NCBI GenBank assembly: GCA_963575745.1
Contig: CAUYUJ010019359.1
Location: 729,093-793,092, forward strand
DNA from: Prorocentrum cordatum
Lineage: Eukaryota; Sar; Dinophyceae; Prorocentrales; Prorocentraceae
Length of the DNA: 64,000 nucleotides
Direction: 5' to 3'
Shown here: piece by piece, positions 10,020 through 21,410 of the stretch
Layout: every line of letters begins with the position of its first letter
Position numbering within the stretch: the stretch's first letter is position 1
The notes under the pieces: generated by a model
What the model saw: only the letters and a program-made list of their open reading frames with translations
Told to the model about the DNA's origin: nothing
Databases searched by the model: none
Position numbers and translations under genes: made by a program

Positions 10020-10837
10020 TTGAGGGCGGGTGGTTTTCAAAATGCGGCTCTTGCGCGGCGCACACCCGTTGCAACATTGGCAACAATTGAGGGGGGTTCC
10101 TTTTCAAAATGCGGTTCTCGCATTAGCGCGGCGCACACCCTTTTTCATTCAATTATGTGGTACAAATAGAGCTTCGCAGATTCCCATCATCAACGTGCGG
10201 ATGCAACATTCATGTTGGTTCGCTGTGCTGCAGTCCCAGGAATTGTGTTCTGGCACGAGTCCAGATTGTCAAGACGCAACACGTCCCCTTCCTCCTCCGC
10301 CTTCTCCTCCTCTTCCTCCTCCTCGTCCCCCTCCTCAACCTCATCCCCCTCCTGCTTCTCCTCCTCCTCCTCCTCCTCCCCTTCGTCCGCCTCCTCATCC
10401 TCCTCATCCTCCTCCTCACTCTCCTCCCCCTCCTCCTCCTTCCCCTCGGTCCCCAGGGGCGCCCCCACGGCTGCGTGTCTTCATGGGGTGGTGCCTCCGA
10501 GGGGGCAGTGCGACCCCGTTCGAGAGCAGTGGGCCGTCCCAAGGTAGCCGTTGAACAAAGAAACGAGGGCGCGCCGCTGGATGTCCCCAAGGGGAGGGGG
10601 GATGGGACCCCCCCCACTTTCCCCGATCCGTCGTCGGAGAACCCCCCCCTCATCCCCTTTCCCGATCTGTCGTCGGGGACCCTCCCCCCCCTCCCCCCCT
10701 TTCCCGGTCCGTCGTCGGCCCCCTTCCCCCCCCTTCAGAACGGGGGGGAGGGGGTTCCGACCCCCTCCCCCCTCCCCCCTTTTGGCCGCCAAATTCGCCC
10801 CCCCCCCCTTCCCCCCGTCTCCGGAACCCGACCCCGA
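10020..10837. repeat. Short repeats, TCC tract and poly-C imperfect repeats
   Basis: Two copies of the TTTTCAAAATGCGG motif (10023-10140) are followed by a TCC-rich tract (~10280-10450). From 10590 to 10830 come imperfect repeats of CTTTCCCGATCTGTCGTCGG separated by C runs. No gene is supported. Confidence 0.75.
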
Positions 10838-12265
10838 CCACCCCTAACACTGATCCTCACCCCAACCTTAACCCCAAACCCTAGCCCAAAACAGCACTTA
10901 CTACTCATTACGCACAACTCACTACTCACAATTCACTACTCGCTACTCACTTCTCACTTTTCACTACTCACTATTCATTCACTACTCACGACTCACTAGT
11001 CACGACCCACGATTCACTACCCACTACTCACTACTCCCTACCCTCTACACACTACTCACTACGAACTACTCAGTGCCCACTATTCACTACTCACTAAACA
11101 CAACTCACAACCCACCTACTCACGACTCACAAATCACGATTCACTACCCACTCACCACTATCCACTACTCACTACTCACACTTCACTACTCACTACTCAC
11201 TGCCCACAACTCACTACTCACCGTCCACTACTCGCTACTCCCCACTCCCTACTCCCTACACAGCACTCATTACTCACTACTCGCTACTCCCAACGCCCTA
11301 CTCGCTACCCAATACGCACAATTCACTACCCACTACTCACTACTCACTACGCCCCCATTACTCACTACTTCCTACTCCCTACTCACTACTCCCAACGCGC
11401 TATTCATTACGCACTACCCAGTACTTAATACTCACTACTCACCAAACACTACTGACTGCCCGCTACTCACTAAGCACTACTGACTACCCACTATCCACTA
11501 TCCACTACTTACTACTGGGTACTAACAGTTCACTACGCACTGCCCACAACTCACTACTCACTATCCAGTACTCGCTACCCAATACGAAATATTCACTACG
11601 TATACTCGCGACTCACTACTGGCGACTCACTACTCCCTACTCACTGGTCGCACGTCGCTACTCACGACTCACTACTCACTGCTCACGAACTTCTACTTGC
11701 AACTCCCTATTCACTACCCACTACTCAATACCCACCGATCGCTTCTCACTACTCCCTACTCACTACTCGCTACACCCCACTCGCTACGCACTATTCCCTA
11801 TTCACTACTGACTCCTGACTACTCCCTCTTCACTACCCACTACTCACAAGGCCCTACTGGCGACTCGCTACTCCCTACTCGCTACTCCCTATTCGCTACT
11901 CACCATTCACCACTCACTACTCACTACTCTCTACTCACTGCGCACTACTCACTACTCACTCCTCGCTACTCGCTACTGTCGACTCCCTCATCCCCACTCC
12001 CTGCATACTACTCACTATGCACTACTCACCACACACTACTCACTCCTCACTATTCACGATTCATATTTCCTTACTCTCTATTTCATGCCGATTCCCTTTA
12101 CTCACTACTCACTACTCACTAATCTTTACGAACTACTCACTGCTGCCCCTACCCACCACCCACTTCTCACTAGTCACGACTCACTGCGCACTACTCACTA
12201 TCAAATACCCACTACTCATCAATCGCTACTCAAATCACTCTACTCTCTCTCTCTCTCTACGCACT
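10838..12265. repeat. CACTACT-type array with telomere-like edge
   Basis: Degenerate CCCTAA/CCCAAACCCTAG words (10842-10886) lead into ~1.37 kb of CACTACT/CACTACTCAC units of 7-10 bp with many substitutions, closing with a short CTCTCTCT run. Open frames only translate the repeat (Thr/His/Tyr/Ser/Leu-rich). Confidence 0.9.
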
Positions 12266-12340
12266 ACCCGAAAGGCCCCCTCCCCAGCCCCCTGTTCGGC
12301 GCAAAGGGGGGGAGGGGGGGGGGGGTCGAACCGCGCGTGG

Positions 12341-12453
12341 GTCACTTTACAACCAGAAGCGCACTTTACAACCAGATGGGTCACTTTTACAACCAGCTTA
12401 TAAAATCCAAGAAGGGCACTTTACAACCAGGAAGGGCACTTGACAACCAGGCA
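12341..12453 (-). repeat. ACTTTACAACCAG array, left member of an inverted pair
   Basis: Five copies of CACTTTACAACCAG (one with an extra T, one with G for T). This is the reverse complement of the array at 13869-14078. A G-run (12305-12325) lies just outside it. Confidence 0.85.
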
Positions 12454-13480
12454 AGTAAAAACATATATTGAATGCACGCGTGCCTTTCCCTGAAATCTCC
12501 GTGGGCAAGCGCAAGGGTGGCTTTGGCCTCTTTGAGGCATGTTGGTTGTAAAGTTGCCCATCGCGCACGAAGAAGCACTGCGCACGAGTTGGCGATGCGG
12601 CGACCTGGTGCGCTATGGCATGTTGCGTGCTGGCGGGTGGATTCGAGTTGAGACCTGCTCTCTAAGCTCTGTCGGTCAGCTCTGCCATTGCTTGCTCTGC
12701 CTTTTTTCTCTGACGGGTGAAGGCTAGTCGCGCAGGACATACGAATAAACCATGATCCCGTCCAAGACTGGAGCTGCATGGCAGTGGAAAGCTGTAGTGG
12801 GAGATGTGGTGGAAGCGGGGGCTACAATGGGAACTGCATGGTGTTGGGAAGCTGCGGCGGCAACTGTGGTGGTCGCCAGGCAACGGTGGGAACTGCGGTG
12901 GTAGCTGGGCTGCAATGGGATTTGCGGTAGTAGCGGGGGGTCAGTCGGAATTGCGGAGGTAGCGGGGCTGCAGCGGTAAGTGTGGTGGTAGCAGGCACAA
13001 AGGTGGCGGTGATGCGCTGTCGCGGTGGCTCAAGCTGCTGCGCTGGCACGGTGGCTGAGGCTGCTGCCCGAGCACGATACCTGCGTTGCTGCGCTGGCAC
13101 CGTGGCTGACGTTGGAAGAAACGATCTTCGAAATAGTTGCATTTATTCGGGACGTTGAACCTCGATCTTCCAAGACGAGGAGCAGCAGGGGGCCAACTGG
13201 AGCGGGCGCATTTAGCCCCTTGCAGAACACCGTGGGGCTTCAGGGGCCAACGTGGCCCAAGAGACCCGCGGTGCCAATGGCCTAGTTCCCTGGAGCGCTG
13301 GGCCCTTGTGGAGGCCACTGGGCTCGCTTCCTGTGAGTGATCCCTAAAATGGGCAGCGCGTCGCCCTGAGCCTTCCTACGTATGCTGTCGCCTTATTCCC
13401 GTGCGAGCACGGGGCCCTCGTTGAGGCCGCTTGGCCCCTGCTAGCAAGCCCTGTCTTAGTCTGCTGGGCTCAGAGTGCCA
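12454..13480. other. Interior between inverted arrays; no recognisable gene
   Basis: About 1.4 kb lies between the two arrays. From ~12780 to 13110 it carries loose GGGAACTGCGGTGGTAGC-like repeats. I see no protein I can name in any frame. Confidence 0.5.
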
Positions 13481-13860
13481 GAGCGTCCAGGCGCTCGGGC
13501 TCAGAGGCATCGCTGGGGCCTGCTCAGAGCGTCCAGGCGCGCGGGCTCAGAGGCATCGCTGGGGCCTGCGCAGAGCGTCCAGGTCCTCGGGTTCAGAGGC
13601 ATTGCTGGGGCCTGCGCAGAGCGTCCAGGTCCTCGGGCCCAGAGGCATCGCTGGGGCCTGCGCAGAGAGTTCAGGCGCTCGGGCTCCGGAGCGCCCACGT
13701 GCTCTGGATCATTTTTCAGAGCGTCCGCGCGCCCTGGAGCACTTTTGAGAGCGCCCACTTGCTCTGGAGCATTTTTCAGAGCGCCCAATTGCTCTGGGGC
13801 AGTTTTCAGAGCGCCCACTTGCTCTGGAGCACTTTGCGGAACGCCCAAACACGCACGGCC
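13481..13860. repeat. 46-bp tandem repeat (4 copies) and ~30-bp repeats
   Basis: GCGTCCAGG recurs at 13483, 13529, 13575 and 13621 (exact 46-bp period). It passes into ~30-bp units of GCGCCCACTTGCTCTGGAGC between ~13690 and 13840. Confidence 0.9.
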
Positions 13861-13868
13861 ACTCTGAG

Positions 13869-14078
13869 CTGGTTGTAAAGTGGTCCGTTCTGGTTGTAAA
13901 GTGGCCCGTTCTGGTTGTAAAGTGGCCCGTTCTGGTTGTAAAGTGGTCCGTTCTGGTTGTAAAGTGGGCCGTTCTGGTTGCAAAGTGGACGTTCTCGATG
14001 AAAAACCATACTTTCCAATCCTATGTTGGTTGTAAAGTAACCCATCTGGTTGTAAAGTGGTTGTTCTGGTTGTAAAGA
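13869..14078 (+). repeat. CTGGTTGTAAAGTGG array, right member of an inverted pair
   Basis: Nine copies of CTGGTTGTAAAGTGG, mostly at 21-bp spacing, reverse complementary to 12341-12453. C and G runs follow at 14099-14230. There are no spacers of the CRISPR kind; the units are contiguous. Confidence 0.9.
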
Positions 14079-14449
14079 GACCGAATCTCGGGTCGCTACC
14101 CCCCCCCCCTTCCACGTGCCACAGGGGGGAGGGGGGGTGTCCGGACCCCCCCCCCCCCCTTCAGAGTGGGAGGGGGGGGTCGGATCCCCCCCCCTTACCT
14201 GGAAAGGGAGGGGGGGGGGGGTCGAAAATCACACCAAGACACCCCACCTTGGGAAACGGGCGGAGGGGTGGAGTCATAGGCGAAGCACAAAGAATACAGA
14301 GACACCCCCCCTTTTGTGTATTCAGGGCTATCCACTGGCGCGCTTTCCCAAACGTCATTCAGGGTTCCAGGCGCAGTACAGCGCAGGGGTCCCACTTTGC
14401 CCCCCAGCTGAGCAGACACGCGAACTCCACGAGCCCGATCCCGATCTCG

Positions 14450-15025
14450 ATCCCCCTCCTCCTCCTCCTCCTTTTCACTCCTCCTCCACCTCCTCCTGCT
14501 CCTCCTCCTCCTCCTCCTCCTCCTCCTCCTCCCTCCTCTTCCTCCTCCCGCCATCCTTCCCTCCTCCTCCCCCATCCCCTCTCCGCGTCCCTCCCTCTAT
14601 CCTTCCATCCTCCTCCTCATCAACATCCTCAATACATCATCATGATCATCACCATCATCATCCTTCTCCCCCTCCTCCTCCTCCCCCCCTCCTCCCCCTC
14701 CTCAACCCCCCCTCTGTTTTGCCTCCCCATCCTCATCCTCATCCTCGTCGTCCATCTCACCATCCTCACCCCTCCTCCTCCTCAATCCTCCTCCTCCTCC
14801 TCCTCCTCCCTCCTCCTCCTCCTCCTCCTCCTCCTCCCTCCCCTCCTCCACGCTCGACTCCTCTTAACCCTTCCCTCCTCCTCCTCCTCCTCCTCCTCTT
14901 CCTCCTCCTTATCCTCATCATCATCCTCTTCCCAATCCTTGTATTCATCTTCCTCTTCCTCCTCCTCCACCTCCTCCTCTCCCATCATCATCAGCATCGC
15001 CTTCCTCCTTATTCCTCCCCCCTTT
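14450..15025. repeat. TCC/ATC-rich tract
   Basis: Nearly continuous TCC with ATC/CTT interruptions, directly upstream of the LINE remnant. Open frames are poly-Ser/Pro/Leu. Confidence 0.9.
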
Positions 15026-15145
15026 TCCCTCTAGCTCCCCTTGTCAAGCCATCTGCGCACAGGCATTTGGTGCGCGCCGGCGCGCGCGCCTGCACGGGGA
15101 GCCCGAGGCACCTAAAGCGCGCCCCACGCCAGGAGTCCAGTCTGC

Positions 15146-16645
15146 GTGGCCAAAAGACGATTCCCATCCGCAGCAGTGCCCATCCCATGTCAGTCAGCAC
15201 CCACCCCGACTCGCAAGGAGTATTTAAGGCGCATCAGTTTAGGGTTGTGGTCCAACGCGCACAGCAAAGCTGAATTGGAACGTCCAGCGCTGGAGATCCA
15301 TTTTGAGATCTCTGCAGTGCGTTGGCAGGACTACTTCCCGGGACCCCAGTTCGGACAGTTGTTGTTCGGCGCGCTCGCATGAACGCCAGGAACAAGGCGC
15401 CGGCTAAAATCAACCGCCTTTCATCTTCTGACCAGGATGCGCGCAAGGTTTTCCCCGTGAATGTTTATCCCAGGCGTGTTGTTGGGCGTCCGAGGAGCAC
15501 GGTTTAGCGCCGTACATGATCAAGCGATTGCGGGCCATGGCTCATGCCCTCTCACTTACGGCCTCGAATGCGACCCTGCCCAGGTTCCCGTACAGAGGGT
15601 CGTCAGCACGTGGTGCAGTAGAACGGCTGGGAGGGGCCCTCGTTTTGACCGCATCCACACGTCTCGGGAGAAGTCTTTTGAGCTGATATCTCTCGGCTGG
15701 CAGTTCCCTTCGCCGACTGAGGTCCATTAGCCCACGGGAAGTCTGGCAGATGGTGGACTCGAGCGGGGGTCTTGTGACCGCTCTCCTCGAGGCCTTCGAG
15801 GCCCATTTTGACGCTAACCATTGGCGAGCTACCGCCGCCTTTCATGACGGAGGCGGCGCGGTTCATGGCGTCGAATGGACACGCGTGGCGAGACTCATTC
15901 GGCGCGTCGCGAAAGACGCTGGTTTGACGCTGCCCCGCATGATTCGGCTGGTCGCACGCGGCGGTTATTGGCCAGAGGAGCGCAAGCACTCTGCTAAGGT
16001 TGCTCCTGATCCTCTGTGCCAGCAGTGTCGGTCATCTGCTGACTCGTCTTGTCATGTTTCTTGGAGTTGCTCATATCACGCCACCTCCTCTTGTAAGCAC
16101 ATTTCAAAGAGCGATTAGCTTTGCCAGCAGGCCCTTGACCGCATTGGTCAACACCGTATGTTTTGGTGTCGCGGTCTCATTCCCAAGGATGGGTTGCGTC
16201 TTCCCAGAGCTCCAGAGGATTGGGCGTTGGAGTTTTTGTCTGTTGCCATGATGGCCCTCTCCCGAGAGGAATTTTCGGCGCCGATGGTTCGATGAGGATG
16301 CGAAGCTTGCCCGTCTGGCAGTTTCTTTAGTATCGCATCATCTTTTCTTCAATGCGATCGCGGTTGCTCTGGCCAGGGCGCGGTCGGCCAGCGCCCAGAT
16401 CCCGGCCGATGTGGTTCGTGAAGTTGTTGAGTTTGAACATTCGGCTTACCGCATCTTGCGAAGTATTGGTTCCATCATTTTGGAACGAACCAGGGGCCCC
16501 AATAATCCAGAGCGCATAGTACATCGTGCCCGGCTACTGCGAGTGGTCCGCAGGCGGAAGGTTGTGATTGCATGTATTGATATTTCCAGCCATCATGTCG
16601 AGCTTGTGGCCAAGGACATATGGAGGCGCACAGCGTGCAACAATT
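15146..16645 (+). pseudogene. Decayed 3' part of a LINE-type (non-LTR) retrotransposon
   Basis: Reverse-transcriptase-linked C-terminal sequence broken by stops and frameshifts. In the frame opening at 15750, a cysteine-histidine knuckle C-x2-C-x8-H-x4-C (16017-16070) follows ~85 residues of basic sequence. This arrangement is known after the RT domain of non-LTR elements. A TAG at 16116 interrupts, and the same frame then continues (ALDRIGQHRMFWCRGLIPKD ... APEDWALEFLSVAMMAL) to a TGA near 16274. A shifted frame (about 16275-16644) carries a further ~120 protein-like residues ending at TAG. Upstream pieces (15146-15730) are in other frames. No RT catalytic YxDD box is visible, so this is a 5'-truncated, dead copy. 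Confidence 0.6.
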
Positions 16646-17170
16646 AGATAATTGCAACCCGCCGCTCGCCTGTTTTTCCGAACGGTGCGTTCGCAGTGCG
16701 CGGCCTTTGTGCAAATTGCGCCTCCCAGCGGTCTCGCAGGTCGGCAAAGCACCAATCGATGATGACCTTCGGCGTGGGCTTGAAATGACCGACCCATCTC
16801 GACGTTTGCATTCCCCAGACTACGTCCACGGGCACAGGGTACATGACAGCCACTCTGCATGCATGGAGTAAAGGCCGTTTCACCTTCTGTGGGTTGAGCG
16901 GATGTTGGGCGGAATCGAAGCCCAGTCGCCAAGTCGCCTCGAAAGGCCAGTCGCCAAGTTGCGATTTGCACATGGAGTGCCAAGTCGCCTCGAAAGGCCC
17001 AGCGGCCCTCACGGTATATAGTCGTGAGGCGTTGAGGGGGGTCAGGCAAGGCAAACTCCGAAGAAAAAGTGCTTTGAGTGGGGGAGCACGGTCGATACAT
17101 GTATCGATTTGTAAGTCGCAATTTTCAGTTGTTGTTTGGCAATATCTTGGGAAGTTTGACGGGCAGCGGT
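16646..17170. other. No recognisable gene; short internal duplication
   Basis: GTCGCCAAGTCGCCTCGAAA occurs at ~16925 and CCAAGTCGCCTCGAAAGGCC again at ~16980. Nothing else is identifiable. Confidence 0.5.
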
Positions 17171-17450
17171 GCACAGCAATCCTCCTCCTCCTCCTCCTCC
17201 ATTCCTCCCGCGTCAAGTTGATGCCTGCTGCTGCCGTTCCCCCTCACCACCTTCTCCTGCTCCTCTCTCCTCTTCCTCTTCCCCCGGCTCCACCCCATCG
17301 TCCCTCCTCCTCTCTCCTCCTCCTCCTCCCTCCTCCTGCTGCTCCTCCTCCTCCTCCTCCTCCTCCTCCTCCCCCTGCTCCTCCTCCCCCTGCTCCTCCT
17401 CCCCCGCCTCCTCCTCCCCCTCCCCCGCCCACTCGCATTCGGCGCCCTCC
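17171..17450. repeat. TCC-rich tract
   Basis: TCC triplets with CTG interruptions; poly-Ser/Pro frames only. Confidence 0.9.
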
Positions 17451-17595
17451 GCCGCCCGATCGGACGCCCGATGGCGCCATGCGCCGCCCCGAATCGTGGA
17501 CCTGGTCCTCGCGCGCCAGATCCACGGATCCCTAATCCACGTCAGCGCGCGCCCCGGCGACATCGCCCCCGCTTGGGAGGTTCACAGCCTGAAAA

Positions 17596-17766
17596 ACCCA
17601 TGCCAAAAAGCACCCTGCCTGCTTCCAGGGTGCCCTGGGCTTCTCGGGTTTCGATGGCTCTGCCACGGCCACGGAGAGCGCGCCGTTCCCATGGCGGAGA
17701 GCAGTGGACGGCCTGGGGCTCCGGGGTTGGGTCTTTTTTGGAAGGCCTCCTGCGGTCGAGCTCCTC
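17596..17766 (+). repeat. Dispersed ~165-bp repeat, copy 1
   Basis: This aligns over its length with 19582-19742, sharing AAGCACCCTGC, CCAGGGTGCCCTGGG, GGGTTTCGATGG, GCAGTGGACG/CAGTGGACG and TTGTGGAAGGC/TTTGGAAGGC blocks. Estimated identity is ~80% by eye. Confidence 0.8.
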
Positions 17767-18635
17767 CTGAATCTGGGCACCCTCCGGGAAGATTCCCAGG
17801 CCTGCCCTCGCCGCGAAGAGGCGCGACGGGAGGTTGTTGTTCGTTTTTGGACCTCCCCCAAGCCCGTTCAAGAAAAACCCGCGTTGGAACACCTGCGACA
17901 AAGGCAACAGTGTGCAACAACGAAAAACGGCGTCTGAGATCTGAGCCTGTCGCCACGGCTAGACGCGGCTCGAATAACTTGTCAAATTGGCGGGGTGGAC
18001 TCTAGCGAGATGTCCGCGGGGCTGGACGCGGCTGGATAGAGACCAGCTGTGGTGGATCGGGGACGACGCGAAAAGGACGGCCTTGTAGAAAGGCAGGGAG
18101 CACATAGAAAGCAACTTCGCCTTCTAATGGAAACACCTTTCCAGAAAACTCCGATCCATTCTACCAAGAATTTGTTGGCAGTCCGCCCCCTCGCCCCGCC
18201 CGCTTCTGCGCGCCGCCAAGGGGTATATAGGAGGACCGTGCCGTGCTCTTGTCCGAAGGCAGGAGATTTTAGTGGCGTCGCTGTTTTGATTCGAGTGCCA
18301 CCGCCAACTTCAGACCATGTTCGGACGCGCGGAAGAAGCGCTCGCCCTGTTGCAGCCAGGCGGCCAATGTCAGCCCTCTTGCGCCGCCTTGGCAGCAAAT
18401 CCTCGCGGACAATCAGTGCGCATTTTTCCCCCCGCTGCTGCGCTGGCAAGCTGTCAAGTGAGCGACGGGGAAACACGGGGTCGACCGTGCGGACGTCTCC
18501 ACGCAAGCTGCCCGCGCAAGGCCGCGCGCGAGCGCCCGCCTTCCTGCGTGGCGTGCCGCGCTGGCGGCCCCCGTTAGCCACCGCGTGGGGTCGTTGTGCC
18601 ATCTCGCGTACAGGGACCCTTCCTTTCGGAGGAGC
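17767..18635. other. No recognisable feature
   Basis: GC-rich sequence with several overlapping open frames on both strands, none with a domain or composition I can support. Confidence 0.4.
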
Positions 18636-18820
18636 GTAAGACCCGGGTTTGTCAGGACTCGGGTTCGCCATCGTTTTTTGACGACCGCGACTCGGATTTT
18701 GACGAGTAGGAGTTTCGTGGGATGTCTGCAGCGGGAGGCCTCGTCAAAATGCAGGCTCGGCCTCGTCATTTTTTGACGACCTCGTCGGGGAGTTCCGAGT
18801 CCCCGGTACCCAGGTCTTAC
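18636..18820. mobile_element. 185-bp fold-back element
   Basis: Ends are inverted: GTAAGACCCGGGTTTGTCAG at the left and, read in reverse complement, GTAAGACCTGGGTACC at the right. Inner TCGTCAAAA/TTTTTGACGA words extend the stem. No clear target duplication. Confidence 0.7.
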
Positions 18821-19029
18821 GTCCCCCTGATCCTTGCCTGTCGCTCAGAGGGCTCCGAGCCCGAGTCCTCGCCTCCCCCCCTGTGGCGATCGCGAGGGAG
18901 CCGCCGCGCGCCCTCTCCCCCTGGCGCGCTCTGCTTCGAGGTGGGCGGCTTTTCAACGCGCGCGCCGGACGCGAGGGGCGCGGGGCGGCACCTGGCAGGG
19001 GGGCAGGAAGCCAGGACCAGACCAGAGAG

Positions 19030-19345
19030 GAGGAGGAGGAGGAGGAGGAGGAGGAGGAGGAGGGAGGCAGGCGGAGGATGCGGAGGAGGGAGGAGGGGGA
19101 GGAGGAAGGCGTAGGGGCCTTCCGCCGAGGGGCCAGATGAGAGGGAGCAGGGCCAAACAGAAGGCTGCGCTGCTTCTCGGAAGGCCTCCAGGCCTTATGA
19201 GGATCCTCCTCCTTCCTCCTCCCTCCTCCTCCTCCTCCTCCTGCCTCCTCCTCTCCTCCTCCCACCCCCAGCCCCCTCCTCCTTCTCCCGCCTCCACCTG
19301 CCTCCTCCTCCTCCTCCTCCCCCTCCTCCTCCTCCTCCTGTTCTT
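19030..19345. repeat. (GGA)n then (TCC)n tracts
   Basis: GGA triplets at ~19030-19110 and TCC at ~19205-19340 could fold back on each other. Confidence 0.85.
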
Positions 19346-19581
19346 TTGCAGAAGGCTTCGAGAGTTGCTCAGAAGTCCCGAGGCCTTATGAGCGTTCTGA
19401 GAATGCCCACCCCATCTCTCGCCGAGCGGGTTCCGCTACTCGCAGAGTGTGTACTCTGTACTCGCAAACGTCAGGAAGCACAGAGTGCCTATTCGCAAAC
19501 GTCAGAACACATGTCTTCATGTACGCAATGGATCGTAAATCCCCCGCGGCGGATCCAGGCCATGTGCGAGTACAGTGGAGA

Positions 19582-19742
19582 CCCATGCCATGAAGCACCC
19601 TGCTTGCCTCCAGGGTGCCCTGGGTTTCTTGGGTTTCGATGGTTCTGCCATGGAGAACGCGACGTGCCCACACCAAACATCAGTGGACGCCCCGGGGTCT
19701 CAGGGTTGAGTGTCTTGTGGAAGGCTTCTTGTGGTCGAGCCC
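19582..19742 (+). repeat. Dispersed ~165-bp repeat, copy 2
   Basis: Partner of 17596-17766. Confidence 0.8.
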
Positions 19743-19814
19743 CTACTCGCAAGGTGCCTACTCGCAAACGTCAGAAACAAAAAAAACATGTTCTCATGTA
19801 TGGAATGGGTCGTT

Positions 19815-20010
19815 GGGGGAATGAACATTGGCATAAACAGAAAAACTCGGAGGTCCGCACGGATTTCTCGGATCGCCGCTCGACCCCCTTCCCTGGCGCG
19901 CGGAGCGCGCCAGGGGCGGCGCCTGAGGCGCCACCAGGGGGCCCCAGCGCCGATACGAGAAATCCGCGCGGACCTCTGAGTTTTTCTGTTCATGTCACTG
20001 TTCGTTCCCC
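19815..20010. mobile_element. Fold-back element of the ACTCGGAGGTCCGC family, copy 1
   Basis: The arms pair over ~60 bp: AACAGAAAAACTCGGAGGTC at the left against its near complement ending GACCTCTGAGTTTTTCTGTT. The loop is rich in GGCGCC. The same architecture (CATAAAC arm, CGGATTT stem, GGCGCC loop) recurs at 49632-49817 and 60039-60192. Confidence 0.75.
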
Positions 20011-20300
20011 TGATCGTAGATCAAACGCGGTGGATCCAGGCCACCTGCGAGTGGTACCTTCGCGAGCAGTGGCACGCGCTCGTCTACGGGATACCCCTAC
20101 AGTCAACCCGCATAGTAAGGTTGAGTCGGGCATGATCCTCTTCTTGAGGAATAGCCCAAAACAGTCAATCATCATCCGGTGCCGATGTTGTTACGTACTG
20201 TTTTGGGGGCTATGTTTGCATACGCTTTGACGACGCTGCGTTGTTCGCCGTCGCCTCGCGAGCAGTGGCACGCGCTCGCAGGCGCGCTCGCTCCCCCCCC

Positions 20301-20586
20301 CTTGGCATCGCTCGGACGTGCGTTTTTTCCTCGGCGAGGACCATCGAGGAGCATCCTTGATCATCTGGCGAAGAAACCACGCACGAAACCGAAAAAAACA
20401 CAGGGAACGGACGTCCGAGCGATGGCCAGTGGGCGGTGGGGGGATGGGGACGGGGACGCTCCGTCGGAAGGTCAGTCTCCCCCCAAACCCCCTCGATCGT
20501 TTTGCCATCCGGAGCACAGTCGTCCCTTGACAAGTGGGTCGACCCTGCCAAGTCGAGGGTGCCCTTCTGTGCTGCGCCTCGCGACC
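20301..20586 (+). repeat. Dispersed ~285-bp repeat, intact copy
   Basis: It begins CTTGGCATCGCTCGGACGTG and ends CTCGCGACCC. Its first ~98 bp match 23840-23937 and the rest matches 26013-26205, where the two halves are separated by the right arm of the 21.9-26.0 kb structure. It carries an internal inverted pair (CATCGCTCGGACGT/ACGTCCGAGCGATG). Confidence 0.85.
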
Positions 20587-20767
20587 CCTTCGGGGGCGCG
20601 CCGCGGAGGTCCGGCCGGGTGGCTCCTCTCGCCGCGAAGGAGAGGGGGGAGAGAGCCCCCGCGGCCGGCACGGGGGCCGAGGTCGGGCCCCCCGGTGCGC
20701 CGCAGGGGTGCCCCCCTGCAGCTGCGTGTCCTGTTCGTGGCGGGTCTGTTCGTGTCGAAGCCATAGG

Positions 20768-20925
20768 CAGGAGGAGGAGGAGGAGGAGGAGGAGGAGGAG
20801 GAGGAGGACGACGACGACGAGGGAGGATGAGGGAGGAGGAGGAGGAGGAGGAGGAGGAGGAGGAGGAGGAGGAGGAGGAGGAGGGAAGAGGAGGAGGCAG
20901 GAGGAGGAGGAGGAAAAGGAGAAGA
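20768..20925. repeat. (GGA)n tract
   Basis: GGA triplets with a short GAC run. Confidence 0.9.
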
Positions 20926-21138
20926 TGTCGAGTCGTGTCTATGTCATCGCCGTGTCATCTACTCTTCGTGCATCTCCATGGCGTTCCGTCGGCCAATCCA
21001 CGAAGCAACCGAACCAAGCCAGAATGAGGGGGGCGGAGCCCTTCCAAGAAGGGATCCCATGCAGATTCGGCGAGACCCCGTGGTTCACATTCAGATTCGG
21101 CCGCGTGGTGTGCCAGGACACGTCGGTCCCGCTACAGG

Positions 21139-21273
21139 ATCGGTGGTTCAAGGATTTGGTCCTGAGGGATGGTGTCCTCAGGGCAGGAAGGGATCCAAGG
21201 GTGGATCTACGTTGTCTGAGGCACCTCGTCCTTAGGACCCCATCCCTCAGGACCCCATCTTTGAACCACCGAC
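21139..21273. repeat. Long imperfect hairpin
   Basis: GATCGGTGGTTCAAGGATTT ... TCCTGAGGGATGG pairs with CCATCCCTCAGGACCCCATC ... TTGAACCACCGAC. Confidence 0.75.
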
Positions 21274-21410
21274 AGGAGGAAGATTCAAACATAGTCGAAA
21301 TATAGGATGGAGACGATGTTTGACTATTTGGGGGGTACTGTTGCGTATGTATTGACTGTTGGTTATTTCTGGTCCCAAAAACAACCTGTAGGAAGACATG
21401 CCCGACCTAA

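Larger units (their letters stand above)
20121..21410. mobile_element. Large element with GTCGGGC terminal inverted repeats
   Basis: The left end TTGAGTCGGGCATGATCCTC and the right end (reverse complement TTAGGTCGGGCATGTCTTCC) match the TIRs of the 31954 and 51078 MITEs. They are flanked by TAGTAAGG (20113-20120) and TAGTAGGG (21411-21418), a 7/8 target duplication. The interior holds an intact dispersed repeat (20301-20586), GGA tracts and a hairpin (21139-21273), but no transposase. It is probably a MITE enlarged by later insertions. Confidence 0.5.

Noticed and set aside
13869-14078. CRISPR-like array
   Set aside because: The 21-bp units are contiguous and near identical with no variable spacers, and all other evidence is eukaryotic.
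20121-21410. Autonomous DNA transposon with transposase
   Set aside because: No frame inside shows transposase motifs. The interior consists of dispersed repeats and GGA tracts.
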